Source of the DNA: a virus
Strand: one strand, 5' to 3'
Length of the DNA stretch: 64,000 bases
IMG/VR virus record: IMGVR_UViG_3300045135_000898
Span: 17,971 to 81,970 of that record
Under the pieces are notes generated by a model that was given only the letters and a program-made list of their open reading frames with translations, ran no database searches and had not been told where the DNA came from. Shown one piece after another: positions 54,693-63,950 of the stretch. A program made the position numbers and the translations under genes. The stretch's first letter is position 1. The number at the start of each line of letters is the position of its first letter.

Positions 54693-56387
54693 TTACTGTC
54701 CAGTGATCTCTGAGAACTCAACGCCAGTACGAGTAGCAATGAAGTTCAGAGTGATGAAGTTAATTGAACGAGCAGGTTTGATGTAGATATCAGCAACGAA
54801 GTTGTTAGTATCAATAACCTGTCCAGTGTTGTTGGTTTCGTCACATACAACCAAGAAGTCAGTTACACCACGACGACCTTTAATATCGCGTAGGAACGGT
54901 TCTACCATGTTACGGAACTGAGCACGAGTGAACTCATCGTTAAGTTCGAACAACTGGAATTTAGCCGCAGTTGCAATCGCTTTCTCAAGAACGATGAATA
55001 GACGACGAACGTTAATACGGTCAAACGCTGAAGGGCGAGCCAACATAGTCTTATCACCGTAAAGAACTGTACCTTCACCTGGGAAAGAAACCACAGGGTT
55101 GATACGTGCTTTGTAAAGAGTATCACGTTGTGTACGGTTAGGGTTGTACGCAAGTTTAACTACACCAAGCAACTGACCGCGATTTAAACCAGCTGGAGAG
55201 AACCAAGCATCAGATACAGAGTCAGTGTATGCACAAAGACCAGCAGTATGACCGTTTGCGGGAATCCAACGGTAAACATCGTTGTACTTATCGTATACTT
55301 TTACTGCAGTCGAATCAGACACTGCGTAAGAAGTAGAAGTAAGTTGGTCGAAGTAAGCTTTAACCGCATTCGTTGGGTTAGAGTTACCAACTGTAGAGTT
55401 CATAGGTGGAGAGATGAACGCGACGATATCGCGACGTGCTTCAGCCATTGCGATAGCCGCGGATGCAGCAACAGTAGTAGCATCAGTTTCGTCAACAGTT
55501 GCAATCAGAAGGTTGATGTCAACAGTATCAGCATCAGAGAACAAGTCAAGAGCTTGCTGTAACTGACCGATAGTTGGAGTAGTACCGTCGAAACCACCAC
55601 CGAATGTGTAAAACACTGCGTCTTGCGTTACGAACGCATGAGTAGAGTCGTTAGAGTTAGATGCATCAACTACGTTAGCATCATGATCCATCCAGTAAAT
55701 GTAAGATGAACCGCTGTTAATTACATTTTTGTAATAGTTAGAGCTGCCGTCATTTTTCTTAGCATCGGTTGCTGCTGAAACATAAGCAAATGTTTCAAGG
55801 ATTGAACCAACAGTACCAGTGATCTTACCATCAACATCGTATACAACAACGTGCATTTCATCGTTCGAACCACCACGAGCTTCAACGTATTCAGACGTAC
55901 CTGGAGCAGTATCGAAGTTTGATGAGAAGTCGTAACCAGCTGCAGTCCAAGAAGCGAACTCAGTTGAGCTAGCAGGACATACAGTTACACCGATTGAGTT
56001 ACCAATAGTACCAGGAGCACGTGCTGCAAATGCACCTACGTTCGCTGAACCATCTTCGAAGTTATCTTCGTAATCGGTCATGTTTTTGATTTTAAGACCA
56101 GAGTTGTCGGCTGTAGCGTTAAGCTGACCGATGTCGGCACGGATAACTTTAAGAGCGTTACCGTATTTTAAGAATGACGCAGCTTGGAAAAATTCTACGT
56201 ATTTGTCATTGGTCGGTTGACCAAAAATAGAGACTAGTTCAGCCTCAGAAGAAACTGTTACAATTTCTTCGATCGGACCTGCAGCAAAGTCACCAACGAT
56301 CGCACCGATCGAAGTTGAAACGGCAGGTACCACGTTGGTTAGGTCGATTTCTTTGACCTGAACACCCGGAGATACTTGGAATGCCAT
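54693..56387 (-). CDS. 18: Contractile tail sheath protein (T4 gp18)
   Basis: 564 aa. The N-terminal SPGVQVKEIDLTNVVPAVST and C-terminal FNDEFTRAQFRNMVEPFLRD, VIDTNNFVADIYIKPARSIN segments are the conserved sheath core; a variable protruding domain (about 90-330) lies between. It forms the contractile outer tail. Late promoter at 56451-56458. Shorter than T4 gp18 (659 aa), with the difference in the surface domain. Confidence 0.96.
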   Translation of the reverse strand: MAFQVSPGVQVKEIDLTNVVPAVSTSIGAIVGDFAAGPIEEIVTVSSEAELVSIFGQPTNDKYVEFFQAASFLKYGNALKVIRADIGQLNATADNSGLKIKNMTDYEDNFEDGSANVGAFAARAPGTIGNSIGVTVCPASSTEFASWTAAGYDFSSNFDTAPGTSEYVEARGGSNDEMHVVVYDVDGKITGTVGSILETFAYVSAATDAKKNDGSSNYYKNVINSGSSYIYWMDHDANVVDASNSNDSTHAFVTQDAVFYTFGGGFDGTTPTIGQLQQALDLFSDADTVDINLLIATVDETDATTVAASAAIAMAEARRDIVAFISPPMNSTVGNSNPTNAVKAYFDQLTSTSYAVSDSTAVKVYDKYNDVYRWIPANGHTAGLCAYTDSVSDAWFSPAGLNRGQLLGVVKLAYNPNRTQRDTLYKARINPVVSFPGEGTVLYGDKTMLARPSAFDRINVRRLFIVLEKAIATAAKFQLFELNDEFTRAQFRNMVEPFLRDIKGRRGVTDFLVVCDETNNTGQVIDTNNFVADIYIKPARSINFITLNFIATRTGVEFSEITGQ

Positions 56388-56450
56388 AAGCTTCTTTCCT
56401 CATTAGGATAATTTTAAGAATTCATAATACGATTTTGTTATCAACTAAGA

Positions 56451-56458
56451 TATTTATA
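56451..56458 (-). promoter_or_regulatory. T4-type late promoter box for genes 18/19
   Basis: TATAAATA on the minus strand, 64 bases before ATG 56387. Confidence 0.78.
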
Positions 56459-56470
56459 ATATTCTTATTT

Positions 56471-58069
56471 CTACCACTTAGCTGATGAATCAAACGTACC
56501 GTCCCATACTTCTTCAGTGTATGGTTTTTGTTCTTCGTATGTAGTACCACCTATGAAACCAAATGGTACAAGTTCGTCTTCGATTAGTTTAATGTTCTCG
56601 GCGTGAATCATATTACGAACATCAATGTCGGTTAGTTCTTGGAAGTAAGCGTTTGTCGCAAACCAACCAAATAATACAAGGTTCATTACCAAGTCGTCAT
56701 GGTTACCTTTTGACGCCTCGAATGAAGAACCTCTTGCTTCAAAGGTAGAAAGCTCAATAATAGTTTCTTCGTCGACTACTTCAAGTTTACCTTCTTCAAT
56801 CAAATCTTTAAGATTAGAACAACCAATGCGTTTAACCTTTTTAGTCATGGTTACGCCTAGAGCATTGGCTTTTACCGATGATTCAGTAAATACGTTTTCA
56901 TACTCAAGTTCATAATATAAGCCATTACATACAACAGCGCCTTGGTCATTCGATTCAATAACCACGTACGCATCTTTATAAGTCTTGGCGTACTTATAAA
57001 TTATGTCAGGAAATAATAAAGGAGATATCATATTATCACGATAGATAGCAACCTGCCTGAACGGTCGTACACTGATGTCAATGATATTGAAGGTCGAGTA
57101 GTCCATTCCTCGGCCTTTCGCAACATCGACGAACATCATATATTCGCCATCTTCTCGTGGCTTTTCATACACTTTAATCGCGCCTTGTTGGTAAACTGGC
57201 ACCTTAGCTCGTAAACCTAACAGAGTATCGCCATCAATTAGAGTCGTACCATTACCTAGGAATGAGTTACCAAACTCCTGCATAAACTGAAGTTCAGATG
57301 TGTTGTCAATTGTCTGACGTTTCCACTCTTCGTCTCGTCCAGGAACGTCCCACCAATCAACACGGAACGGCGCATACGTGTTAGTCTTTTGAACAGCACC
57401 TTCCCAAATCTTATGGAAAGTATTACCAAGACCGTTTGCTGTAGACGTAATGATAACTCGTGATGTTGCACCAGATGATACTACAGGATATGTTGAAGTA
57501 TAGAACTCTACATCATTTTCAACGAATGCAAATTCGTCAAGAAATAGTAGTGAAATAGACATACCACGAATAGAAGAACCGGATGTTGCCGCTGCGATTA
57601 TACGAGAGTTATTACTAAACTCAATAGAACCTTTGTTAAGAGCTTTTGTTCCTGGTTGTAAAAAGAACGGAAGGTTTTCAAGCATCAGTGTAATGCGTCC
57701 TAACATTTCACGAGCGGTTGAACCTTTGTTCGCAAGAATAGCGATTGTCTTTTCAGGATTGAAACATGCATACCATAATAGATACGCCACAGAACTAATT
57801 GACTTACCTGACTGACGACAAGCAAGTACAATACTAAAGCGATTTTCATTAAAGTGCTTAAACATGTTTTCTTGATATGGATACAAGTCAAATGGGACTA
57901 AACCTTTATCAAGATGGATAACTTTTAGGTACGTCTTAGCAAAGTAAGCAGGATCATTCATACACTTTGTATATTCAGTGATCTCTTCTTTACTAAAATT
58001 TGAGACTACTCCGTCTCGTTTTACGTTAGGATTACCTAAGTAACTATCTGGGCTCTGTCTAAGCGTCAT
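56471..58069 (-). CDS. 17: Terminase large subunit (T4 gp17)
   Basis: 532 aa packaging motor. ATPase: Walker A LACRQSGKSISSVAYLLW (about 82-99), Walker B SLLFLDEFAFVEN (about 172). Nuclease: MFVDVAKGRGMDYSTF (about 312) with further acidic residues in YVVIESNDQG and GNHDDLVMNL. It cuts concatemers and pumps DNA into the prohead through gp20. ATG 58069 overlaps the gene 16 stop by 11 bases; a TTG twelve bases earlier is less likely. Confidence 0.97.
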   Translation of the reverse strand: MTLRQSPDSYLGNPNVKRDGVVSNFSKEEITEYTKCMNDPAYFAKTYLKVIHLDKGLVPFDLYPYQENMFKHFNENRFSIVLACRQSGKSISSVAYLLWYACFNPEKTIAILANKGSTAREMLGRITLMLENLPFFLQPGTKALNKGSIEFSNNSRIIAAATSGSSIRGMSISLLFLDEFAFVENDVEFYTSTYPVVSSGATSRVIITSTANGLGNTFHKIWEGAVQKTNTYAPFRVDWWDVPGRDEEWKRQTIDNTSELQFMQEFGNSFLGNGTTLIDGDTLLGLRAKVPVYQQGAIKVYEKPREDGEYMMFVDVAKGRGMDYSTFNIIDISVRPFRQVAIYRDNMISPLLFPDIIYKYAKTYKDAYVVIESNDQGAVVCNGLYYELEYENVFTESSVKANALGVTMTKKVKRIGCSNLKDLIEEGKLEVVDEETIIELSTFEARGSSFEASKGNHDDLVMNLVLFGWFATNAYFQELTDIDVRNMIHAENIKLIEDELVPFGFIGGTTYEEQKPYTEEVWDGTFDSSAKW

Positions 58070-58403
58070 CGGCTGGCTCAATATCCTTCATTTTATTATG
58101 TAGCACACGTTGTAAATCAGTCGTTGATCCAACGAACAAATTGTTTTGTGTCACAGGAGCATTAAGCGATGGTAGGTTGGACTCTTTTTCCAAGTCTTTC
58201 TTTTTCTTTTGTAAGTCCATCAGCTTATCTGTAATTTCGGCATTCTGTTTTAACATGCCAGCCAAAACCTCAAATGCACGTGGGTGCTCAGACTCTCGTG
58301 CAAGGTCCATCATTAAATCGATAGCTTCTTGTCCTTTTTCAGCTAAGTTATAATACTGCGATCTCGCAAAATCATAATCGTCATTAGCATCTTCTTTACT
58401 CAT
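58059..58403 (-). CDS. 16: Terminase small subunit (T4 gp16)
   Basis: 114 aa. DYDFARSQYYNLAEKGQEAI, ARESEHPRAFEVLAGMLKQN and a coiled coil ITDKLMDLQKKKKDLEKESN match gp16. It recognises phage DNA ends and stimulates gp17. It lies between genes 15 and 17 as in T4. A TATAAATA box inside gene 15 (58548-58555) may give it extra late transcription. Confidence 0.93.
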   Translation of the reverse strand: MSKEDANDDYDFARSQYYNLAEKGQEAIDLMMDLARESEHPRAFEVLAGMLKQNAEITDKLMDLQKKKKDLEKESNLPSLNAPVTQNNLFVGSTTDLQRVLHNKMKDIEPADDA

Positions 58404-58419
58404 AATAACCTCGATTCAA

Positions 58420-59400
58420 TTACCAGATTTCGGTAAGACCTAAAATCTGAGTCGTATAAGAACCATCTTGATTTGAAAGCGACTCACCATCCGAATAATT
58501 ACCGTCCGGGAATTGAATAGTCAGCACTGTATGGTTAGCATTATTAGTATTTATAGCTTCAACTGATCCGCTTGCCAATGTGTTAGTCCCAAACACGATA
58601 TCACCAATTTCGAATTCATCGGTTAAAGCAACTTCAACTTCAACCTTTTCAGGGTATGCAACATAATTGTAATCAACATCAACAGTGTAAGGATCGGTTT
58701 CAGCCGTACCAAACGGATTGAGTATTTGAAGTTGACGTTCAATTAAAGATCCATCGTTTTGATTAATAGCATTAACTTGTGTCTTACGAATAATAGATGA
58801 TGTTCCAACTGGACCGTAAAAACGTACGCGTGTTTCAAAATCAAGTGTGTAAATGATTGAACGACGAGTTAAGTAATCGCCTTCGTAATCATCATTCATC
58901 GTTACACCCTGCAAAACAAATGGCATATCCGTTCTAAACTGATCTTGAACTTGCTTGATTGTTACGCTATACTCAGGCTGAAAGAATGGGACGATTTGTT
59001 CAAGAATCTGCAATGCGTCATCTTGATTTTTCGCCATGATGTTAAGTTGCATACCCATACGGTAACCAACAGGACCGATGACAGACTGATAAGAACCGTC
59101 ACTTGTCTGAATTCTTTGGCGTTGACCCTTTTGCATCTTGGTGTTTGTATCGTATGTTAAAGAAGTAATCTCAAAAGACATACGAGGCAACTTTAAAGCA
59201 ATCTTAGCGTCATCCAAATTAGCTTGCTGTTCAATGCGAGACAAGAACTTTTGACGTGGGCCGTATGCAAGAGGAACTTTAATCGCATTAAGAACATTTC
59301 CGTTCGAATCACGACGAACAACGCCGATGTCATTAAAAAGAGTACCAAACACCGCGACTGCGCGGCGAATGGTCTCGTGGTAAAAGTGTGTTCCAAACAT
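58420..59400 (-). CDS. 15: Tail sheath terminator/completion protein (T4 gp15)
   Basis: 326 aa. MFGTHFYHETIRRAVAVFGT, LAYGPRQKFLSRIEQQANLD, LEQIVPFFQPEYSVTIKQV and DYEGDYLTRRSIIYTLDFE correspond to T4 gp15. It caps the tail for joining to the neck. The C-terminal extension (about 235-326) is a beta domain with FEIGDIVFGTNTLASGSVEA not found in T4. It overlaps gene 14 by one base. Confidence 0.92.
   Translation of the reverse strand: MFGTHFYHETIRRAVAVFGTLFNDIGVVRRDSNGNVLNAIKVPLAYGPRQKFLSRIEQQANLDDAKIALKLPRMSFEITSLTYDTNTKMQKGQRQRIQTSDGSYQSVIGPVGYRMGMQLNIMAKNQDDALQILEQIVPFFQPEYSVTIKQVQDQFRTDMPFVLQGVTMNDDYEGDYLTRRSIIYTLDFETRVRFYGPVGTSSIIRKTQVNAINQNDGSLIERQLQILNPFGTAETDPYTVDVDYNYVAYPEKVEVEVALTDEFEIGDIVFGTNTLASGSVEAINTNNANHTVLTIQFPDGNYSDGESLSNQDGSYTTQILGLTEIW
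58548..58555 (-). promoter_or_regulatory. Possible internal late promoter box for gene 16
   Basis: TATAAATA on the minus strand within the gene 15 coding region, 145 bases before ATG 58403. Coding constraint could also explain it. Confidence 0.35.
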
Positions 59401-60356
59401 TAGGTCGGTTCTCCAAACGGATTAGTTTCGCTAAAGTCGATTATGTCATCACCTTCTTGCTCAAACGTCCAGTTTTGAGCATTTTCATCATTGTGGAAAG
59501 TTTCGTCGATTGTATTATTTAAGTCGTAGATTTCGTACAGATTAGCGGATATCGTAGGAGTATTAATATCATCAACTAAGTATGTATCGATATCGTTAAG
59601 AGTCGATACAATGAATCCTGTTACATCTCCGTCATTGACTTCAAAGTCAGTAAGCTCAAGCTGAATCGCGTTAATAGATCCACCGATTGCCTCCATCGAC
59701 GCAATCTCTCCTGAGATCCATTTCGTAGGTGTACCATTATCATCACGGCTAATAACTTGGTACATACGCATACCTTTCTCGAAGTCACCTGTAATATCAT
59801 TAACTGCGACCGATAGTGTGTAAGCATACTGAGCTTCAATATCATCGATTTCTTCAATGCCTGTCGAGAAGTCTTCATCGTTGAATTCAAATAAACGAGC
59901 TTGAAGTTTATAGACTGGAAGATTAGCTAATTGATAAAATGGAGATTCATGCTCAACAAAAGATATCTCAAAGAATGATTGAGACATTGGCATATAAATT
60001 AGATCGCCTTCGTTTGGACGATTGTTTTCTAATGCGTTATTCCAAAGACCAACTAATTTATTCCAAGTACGGCGAGCAACAATAAATGTGGCTTCATCTC
60101 GGATTTCCAATCCAAATTTAGATAAGAGGTTGCCTTCGCCTTCAAATCCTTCGGTATTTTCAATGTACATTTCAATCATGTACGCATCGTCGAATTGAGC
60201 TTCAACATCTTCGTTAAGAATCATATCGCGTGTTAATATTTTACGCGGTAAGTAATAGACGTCTTGCCCATAGATCTTCAGTGCTTCAATCTGCAAGTCT
60301 TCATACAAATTCTGCTCTGGGATATGCGCCTGACTAAAGTATACATTACGTGGCAT
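59400..60356 (-). CDS. 14: Neck protein (T4 gp14)
   Basis: 318 aa. MPRNVYFSQAHIPEQNLYED, IYGQDVYYLPRKILTRDMIL, EMYIENTEGFEGEGNLLSKF and EATFIVARRTWNKLVG are typical of gp14. With gp13 it completes the head after packaging and docks the tail. The C-terminal part (about 180-318) is acidic and variable. Coupled to genes 13 and 15. Confidence 0.94.
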   Translation of the reverse strand: MPRNVYFSQAHIPEQNLYEDLQIEALKIYGQDVYYLPRKILTRDMILNEDVEAQFDDAYMIEMYIENTEGFEGEGNLLSKFGLEIRDEATFIVARRTWNKLVGLWNNALENNRPNEGDLIYMPMSQSFFEISFVEHESPFYQLANLPVYKLQARLFEFNDEDFSTGIEEIDDIEAQYAYTLSVAVNDITGDFEKGMRMYQVISRDDNGTPTKWISGEIASMEAIGGSINAIQLELTDFEVNDGDVTGFIVSTLNDIDTYLVDDINTPTISANLYEIYDLNNTIDETFHNDENAQNWTFEQEGDDIIDFSETNPFGEPT

Positions 60357-60360
60357 TTAA

Positions 60361-61116
60361 TTACCCCATGTAGAAATCAACTGGCATCTCGTATCGCAGC
60401 TGCATTTCTTCTTCGATTTTTAGAATTTCTTCGTTAGCTTGTTCTAGGATTTGCATGCCGTTCATAGTTACGCCACCAGGAAGTTGCATACCTTCAAACT
60501 TAGACATGTTTTGACCCCACTGACGTTTAATCAGCGCAGTTACATAACGCTTAACGAACATATCATTATATACATCAGTGTAAGTAGCAGGATCGACAAT
60601 AGCTGAACCTTCGACGATAATCCAATCGTCTTCTTTAATATCCACACCCCATTCAACGTCAAGGTGTAAGCGATTCATATGACGATTGAATCGAGTCGAA
60701 ATAGTTGCGTTACCAAACAGGCCATTCATTAACGTGATGTACTGTTGAGTCAAAGAATACTCAGCAAGATTACCGATGAAACCACCGCGAAGTAGGAATG
60801 CGTCGTTAAGAGCCATTTGGTAATTCACATTAAACATTCCACCTGAACCAGTCCCAACACTGTCAGGAAGCACTCGACGCACCACAGTCATCTGATCTGG
60901 AATATCGATATAACCATTCGTTACATCAGTTGCTGTAATCTGGTACTTCAGATAAGTATCTACGATGCCATCTGAATTATACTCTTGGAAGTATTGAAGC
61001 GCTTCATCAACACGATCCTCTAACTGATCTTCGTCGACGTTGACTTCTAACACAGGCGCGCCAAGTCGGCGTAGAGCGTAATCAATCAACTCTTGTCTTG
61101 ATGCTGGGTTCGCCAT
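60361..61116 (-). CDS. 13: Neck protein (T4 gp13)
   Basis: 251 aa. SRQELIDYALRRLGAPVLEV, DEDQLEDRVDEALQYFQEYN, LKYQITATDVTNGYIDIPDQ and VTALIKRQWGQNMSKFEG match gp13. Forms the head-tail connector with gp14. It opens the structural operon with its own late box at 61152-61159. Slightly shorter than in T4. Confidence 0.94.
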   Translation of the reverse strand: MANPASRQELIDYALRRLGAPVLEVNVDEDQLEDRVDEALQYFQEYNSDGIVDTYLKYQITATDVTNGYIDIPDQMTVVRRVLPDSVGTGSGGMFNVNYQMALNDAFLLRGGFIGNLAEYSLTQQYITLMNGLFGNATISTRFNRHMNRLHLDVEWGVDIKEDDWIIVEGSAIVDPATYTDVYNDMFVKRYVTALIKRQWGQNMSKFEGMQLPGGVTMNGMQILEQANEEILKIEEEMQLRYEMPVDFYMG

Positions 61117-61151
61117 AAAAATAATCCTAATTAGTTAAAATTCTATACGAT

Positions 61152-61159
61152 TATTTATA
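61152..61159 (-). promoter_or_regulatory. T4-type late promoter box for genes 13/14/15
   Basis: TATAAATA on the minus strand, 36 bases before ATG 61116. Confidence 0.8.
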
Positions 61160-61161
61160 CT

Positions 61162-61599
61162 TTAAAGCTTCCCATCTTTTCGCATTTCAGCTCTGATTTT
61201 TGTAGCGCTGATGTCGTGAATTTCTTCGCCTAAATCATGCTCAGTAAAAGTGTAACCAACGCCACGTCCATAAGAAATGTCAACGATGTTAGGAACAACC
61301 ATAATGGTGTAATCCGAGTTATACGCATAGCCTTCTTTCCATAATGCTGCTACTATGTTAGTGTGAACGTCATCAACGCTGAAGGGATTATCGTCTTGCT
61401 TTGCTGTACGTCCTGCACCAGCATCTTCACCTACAATGCCACCGACATCGCGAATCATAATACATACTTGACCGGTTTCAGCTAATGCTTTTTTAAATAA
61501 CGCAGTATGCCCGTCATGCCAAGGCTGCCAACGACCTAACATCTGAGTTGTTGGTTTATTCCAATCGAAGGTTTTTAGAGAGTTCATAGATTTCTTCAT
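61162..61599 (-). CDS. HxGH-type nucleotidyltransferase (145 aa)
   Basis: TQMLGRWQPWHDGHTALFKK (near residue 20-38) contains the HxGH-like metal/nucleotide motif of cytidylyl/adenylyl transferases; EIHDISATKIRAEMRK is the matching C-terminal ISxTxIR element. Substrate unknown (phage relatives are called cytidylyltransferase). Overlaps the kinase-like gene by 44 bases, so the two probably work in sequence: phosphorylation then nucleotidyl transfer. An ATG at 61587 is an alternative start. It lacks a capsid-targeting leader, unlike the one at 8553-9407. Confidence 0.82.
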   Translation of the reverse strand: MKKSMNSLKTFDWNKPTTQMLGRWQPWHDGHTALFKKALAETGQVCIMIRDVGGIVGEDAGAGRTAKQDDNPFSVDDVHTNIVAALWKEGYAYNSDYTIMVVPNIVDISYGRGVGYTFTEHDLGEEIHDISATKIRAEMRKDGKL

Positions 61600-61966
61600 C
61601 AGTCATTAATTCCTTAATAATATAATCAGCATTTAAAGGAGGTTCAAATACCGCGTTGGTATTTTCATATTTTGATTCTTTGATAGTGTCTAACCAAATA
61701 ATAACGTCAGGATCAAACTGAGCTCGAGTATGTTCGGTCGGACAAATGAAATCGCATATTACTTGACGACCATTCGCGATTTCAAAGTTGGCAAATGTTT
61801 TCATGCGCGTTGCTTGACGTAAACGACCTTCAACTGAAAAGTCCCAATCATTAGCCATTTCACGTACTATGTCGGCATTATACCACGCGCATTTTAAATA
61901 TCGTTGGAGTTCTTTAGCAAGATACGATTTGCCTGAGCCAGGAAGGCCCATTACTAAAATTTTCAT
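61556..61966 (-). CDS. Small P-loop kinase, APS-kinase-like (136 aa)
   Basis: Walker A MGLPGSGKSYLAKELQ (residues 6-21), ADIVREMANDW (acceptor-site Asp/Arg), RLRQATRMKTFANFEIANG and VICDFICP match the shortened APS-kinase-like proteins found in marine phages. The true substrate is probably not adenylylsulfate, since no sulfur-pathway genes are present. It is cotranslated with the nucleotidyltransferase. Terminator and late-like box lie directly upstream. Confidence 0.82.
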   Translation of the reverse strand: MKILVMGLPGSGKSYLAKELQRYLKCAWYNADIVREMANDWDFSVEGRLRQATRMKTFANFEIANGRQVICDFICPTEHTRAQFDPDVIIWLDTIKESKYENTNAVFEPPLNADYIIKELMTDEEIYELSKNLRLE

Positions 61967-61969
61967 AAT

Positions 61970-62000
61970 AAAAAAGTCCTACAGGTTTTACTATAGGACT
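61970..62000 (-). terminator. Intrinsic terminator upstream of the kinase gene
   Basis: AGTCCTATAG pairs with CTGTAGGACT (10 bp with one G-U, 6-base loop), followed by TTTTT on the minus strand. It ends the adhesin/zinc-protein transcript. Confidence 0.85.
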
Positions 62001-62007
62001 ATTTATT
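62000..62007 (-). promoter_or_regulatory. Late-like promoter box (AATAAATA) overlapping the terminator
   Basis: AATAAATA on the minus strand, one mismatch from TATAAATA, with its last base at the terminator's first stem base. RNA starting there would lack most of the left arm. Confidence 0.5.
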
Positions 62008-62028
62008 ATGCTTTAGAAAGTTAACGGA

Positions 62029-62214
62029 TTACCATTTATTTAATGGGCACTCTCCAATTGGCTGAGTTACTTTTTCCTGAATTACTTTAGTACAGCAATG
62101 TTCAGTTAGTATACAATACTTATCATTAACATGCTCATGCTGGATAGCATGCTCGCATGAATAACATATATCAGATTTTCTTTTTTCTTCAGCTTTTCGA
62201 TCTATGGTTGCCAT
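62029..62214 (-). CDS. Small cysteine-rich zinc-ribbon-like protein (61 aa)
   Basis: Cys/His pattern CYSCEHAIQHEHVNDKYC, HCC and CPLNKW suggests one or two zinc sites. Basic N-terminus (MATIDRKAEEKRKSD). ATG 62214 with AAGGAAAA upstream is preferred over a start 21 bases earlier; it overlaps the end of the adhesin gene. No known function; small zinc proteins can be transcription or assembly factors. Confidence 0.62.
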   Translation of the reverse strand: MATIDRKAEEKRKSDICYSCEHAIQHEHVNDKYCILTEHCCTKVIQEKVTQPIGECPLNKW

Positions 62215-63950
62215 GTCGTATTTTCCTTCATCCACATACCAACTTCCAATAAGTACGGTTCAGAAGCCCAACAAACAAATTGACATCTCATACGTGATTG
62301 CCCATCCGTATTATTATATGCAATCCAGTGCCTAGCACCCCAGCTTCTCATGTAGTTACTAGAACTTTGTCCCTCCGGATCAATGTAGTTAGCAAAACCA
62401 CGTGAATCACCGCTAATGTATAATCTATCTGTTGATCCATAGTTATATGTACCACCAGAACCTCCATAGTTACCACCATCAACATATAGCGTAACCTGAT
62501 TTGCCAGTACTGAAGAAGGAGAACCTCCATGAATTGTTGAGTAAATATGAGCAGGCGAGACACTAGAACCCATATCAAGTATATCGTATGCTTGACGGCT
62601 AATTCTAGAGTTGACATGGTTAATACCATTGGTGTTGCTATCGTTCATGTCATAATCAACAATCGAGTGAGAAGAATTGTACATATTATACGTTTTCATC
62701 ATCTTAACACCAGTTCTATTTTTAGAACTGATCCATACCTGAGTTCTACCAGCTCCATAACTGCTTCCATTATATCTTCTAGGAGATAGATTAGAAGTGT
62801 GACTGCTATTATTAAGGTTATCATAAAATGTACCAGTCTGCGTCATGTTTACGTTACCACCTTGGTTCATAAACAATAGCATCCAGCCGCCGCCTTCATT
62901 ATTCATATCACAGAAAATTTGCTGTGGGCTAGTCATATCTGGAGTTTGTATCCAGTAAAAACCATCTGTAGTAGTACCGGTTAGTTCCTTAATATATCTA
63001 GCACTTGGCGCAGCTCTATCTGAAGAAGAACCATCTATATATCTTTTAATTAAAAAACTAAATGATCTATACTCTGATTGAGTGTTCGCATTAGCTGAAA
63101 TCGTGAATGGATACGTAGTATCAGATGCAACATCTCCTGGATCACCAGTAATTGCTCCACTTGATGCGTTTAAAGATACACCCGAAGGAAAAGATCCAGA
63201 AACGACAGAGTATGTAACGGTATCACCATCAGGATCTGTAGCAGAAACCGACGTACTTATTGTTTGTGATCTATCGTAGTAAGTTCCTAAAGAACCAGAA
63301 GCTGTAGACCAAGATGGGTCTCTGTCTACTGTGCCAGCGGGCTCAAGAGTAGACGCTAGACCAGATGGATTTGTTACTTTAACAATAAATGATTGAGCGC
63401 CCGAGTAGTTAACATTACTAGCATTAGTATCTGCTGTCAATTCTACGCTAGACACATAAGTAGTAACTAGAGCTCTTGGAACACCTCCAACGGCAGCACC
63501 TTCAACATATACTATAGAACCAGACTTAAAGTTAGATCCGCTTATAGTAATAGTAGAACTAGTATTTTCATTAATCACACCGGAAAAAGAAGTAACAGTA
63601 GGAGGAGCATCGATACCTTGCCACCCAGAGGCATTATACTGTTCAACTAAGCCGGTATCAGTATTATATCTAACAGAGCCTAATGGAGGGCTAGATGGTC
63701 TTTGTAAGGTAGTCCCTTGAGGAAGAAGAATTGAATCTGTCCTTTCAGATAAATCTAAACTAGCATTAGGAGAATTAGGACCAATTCCAAGATTCCCCGT
63801 AACTGTCAAGTCACCATTCATCGCATCGCTAGTATCTTTTCTCAAAAACTGAGCCGAGTCAATACCATCAATTAAGTCTGCTGTTACGTTACCAGCTGAG
63901 TCAACCGCAGCTGCAGCTAGTGCTAAATTTCTTGCTTTAGTACCTGACAT
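62202..63950 (-). CDS. Tail-fibre/adhesin with Ig-like domains and fibrinogen-like C-terminal domain (582 aa)
   Basis: Residues 1-110 resemble the fibre shaft base (SAMNGDLTVTGNLGIGPNSP, PLGSVRYNTDTGLVEQYNAS). An IPT/TIG-like domain follows (about 115-195, TITISGSNFKSGSIVYVEG), then a cadherin/putative-Ig type domain (about 205-300, PDGDTVTYSVVSGSFPSGV). The last 270 residues resemble a fibrinogen-C lectin: DGFYWIQTPDMTSPQ, FCDMNNEGGGWMLLF and repeated aromatic/Gly segments. It is probably the receptor-binding tip. It overlaps the next upstream fibre gene (TAATG). Confidence 0.8.
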   Translation of the reverse strand: MSGTKARNLALAAAAVDSAGNVTADLIDGIDSAQFLRKDTSDAMNGDLTVTGNLGIGPNSPNASLDLSERTDSILLPQGTTLQRPSSPPLGSVRYNTDTGLVEQYNASGWQGIDAPPTVTSFSGVINENTSSTITISGSNFKSGSIVYVEGAAVGGVPRALVTTYVSSVELTADTNASNVNYSGAQSFIVKVTNPSGLASTLEPAGTVDRDPSWSTASGSLGTYYDRSQTISTSVSATDPDGDTVTYSVVSGSFPSGVSLNASSGAITGDPGDVASDTTYPFTISANANTQSEYRSFSFLIKRYIDGSSSDRAAPSARYIKELTGTTTDGFYWIQTPDMTSPQQIFCDMNNEGGGWMLLFMNQGGNVNMTQTGTFYDNLNNSSHTSNLSPRRYNGSSYGAGRTQVWISSKNRTGVKMMKTYNMYNSSHSIVDYDMNDSNTNGINHVNSRISRQAYDILDMGSSVSPAHIYSTIHGGSPSSVLANQVTLYVDGGNYGGSGGTYNYGSTDRLYISGDSRGFANYIDPEGQSSSNYMRSWGARHWIAYNNTDGQSRMRCQFVCWASEPYLLEVGMWMKENTTWQP

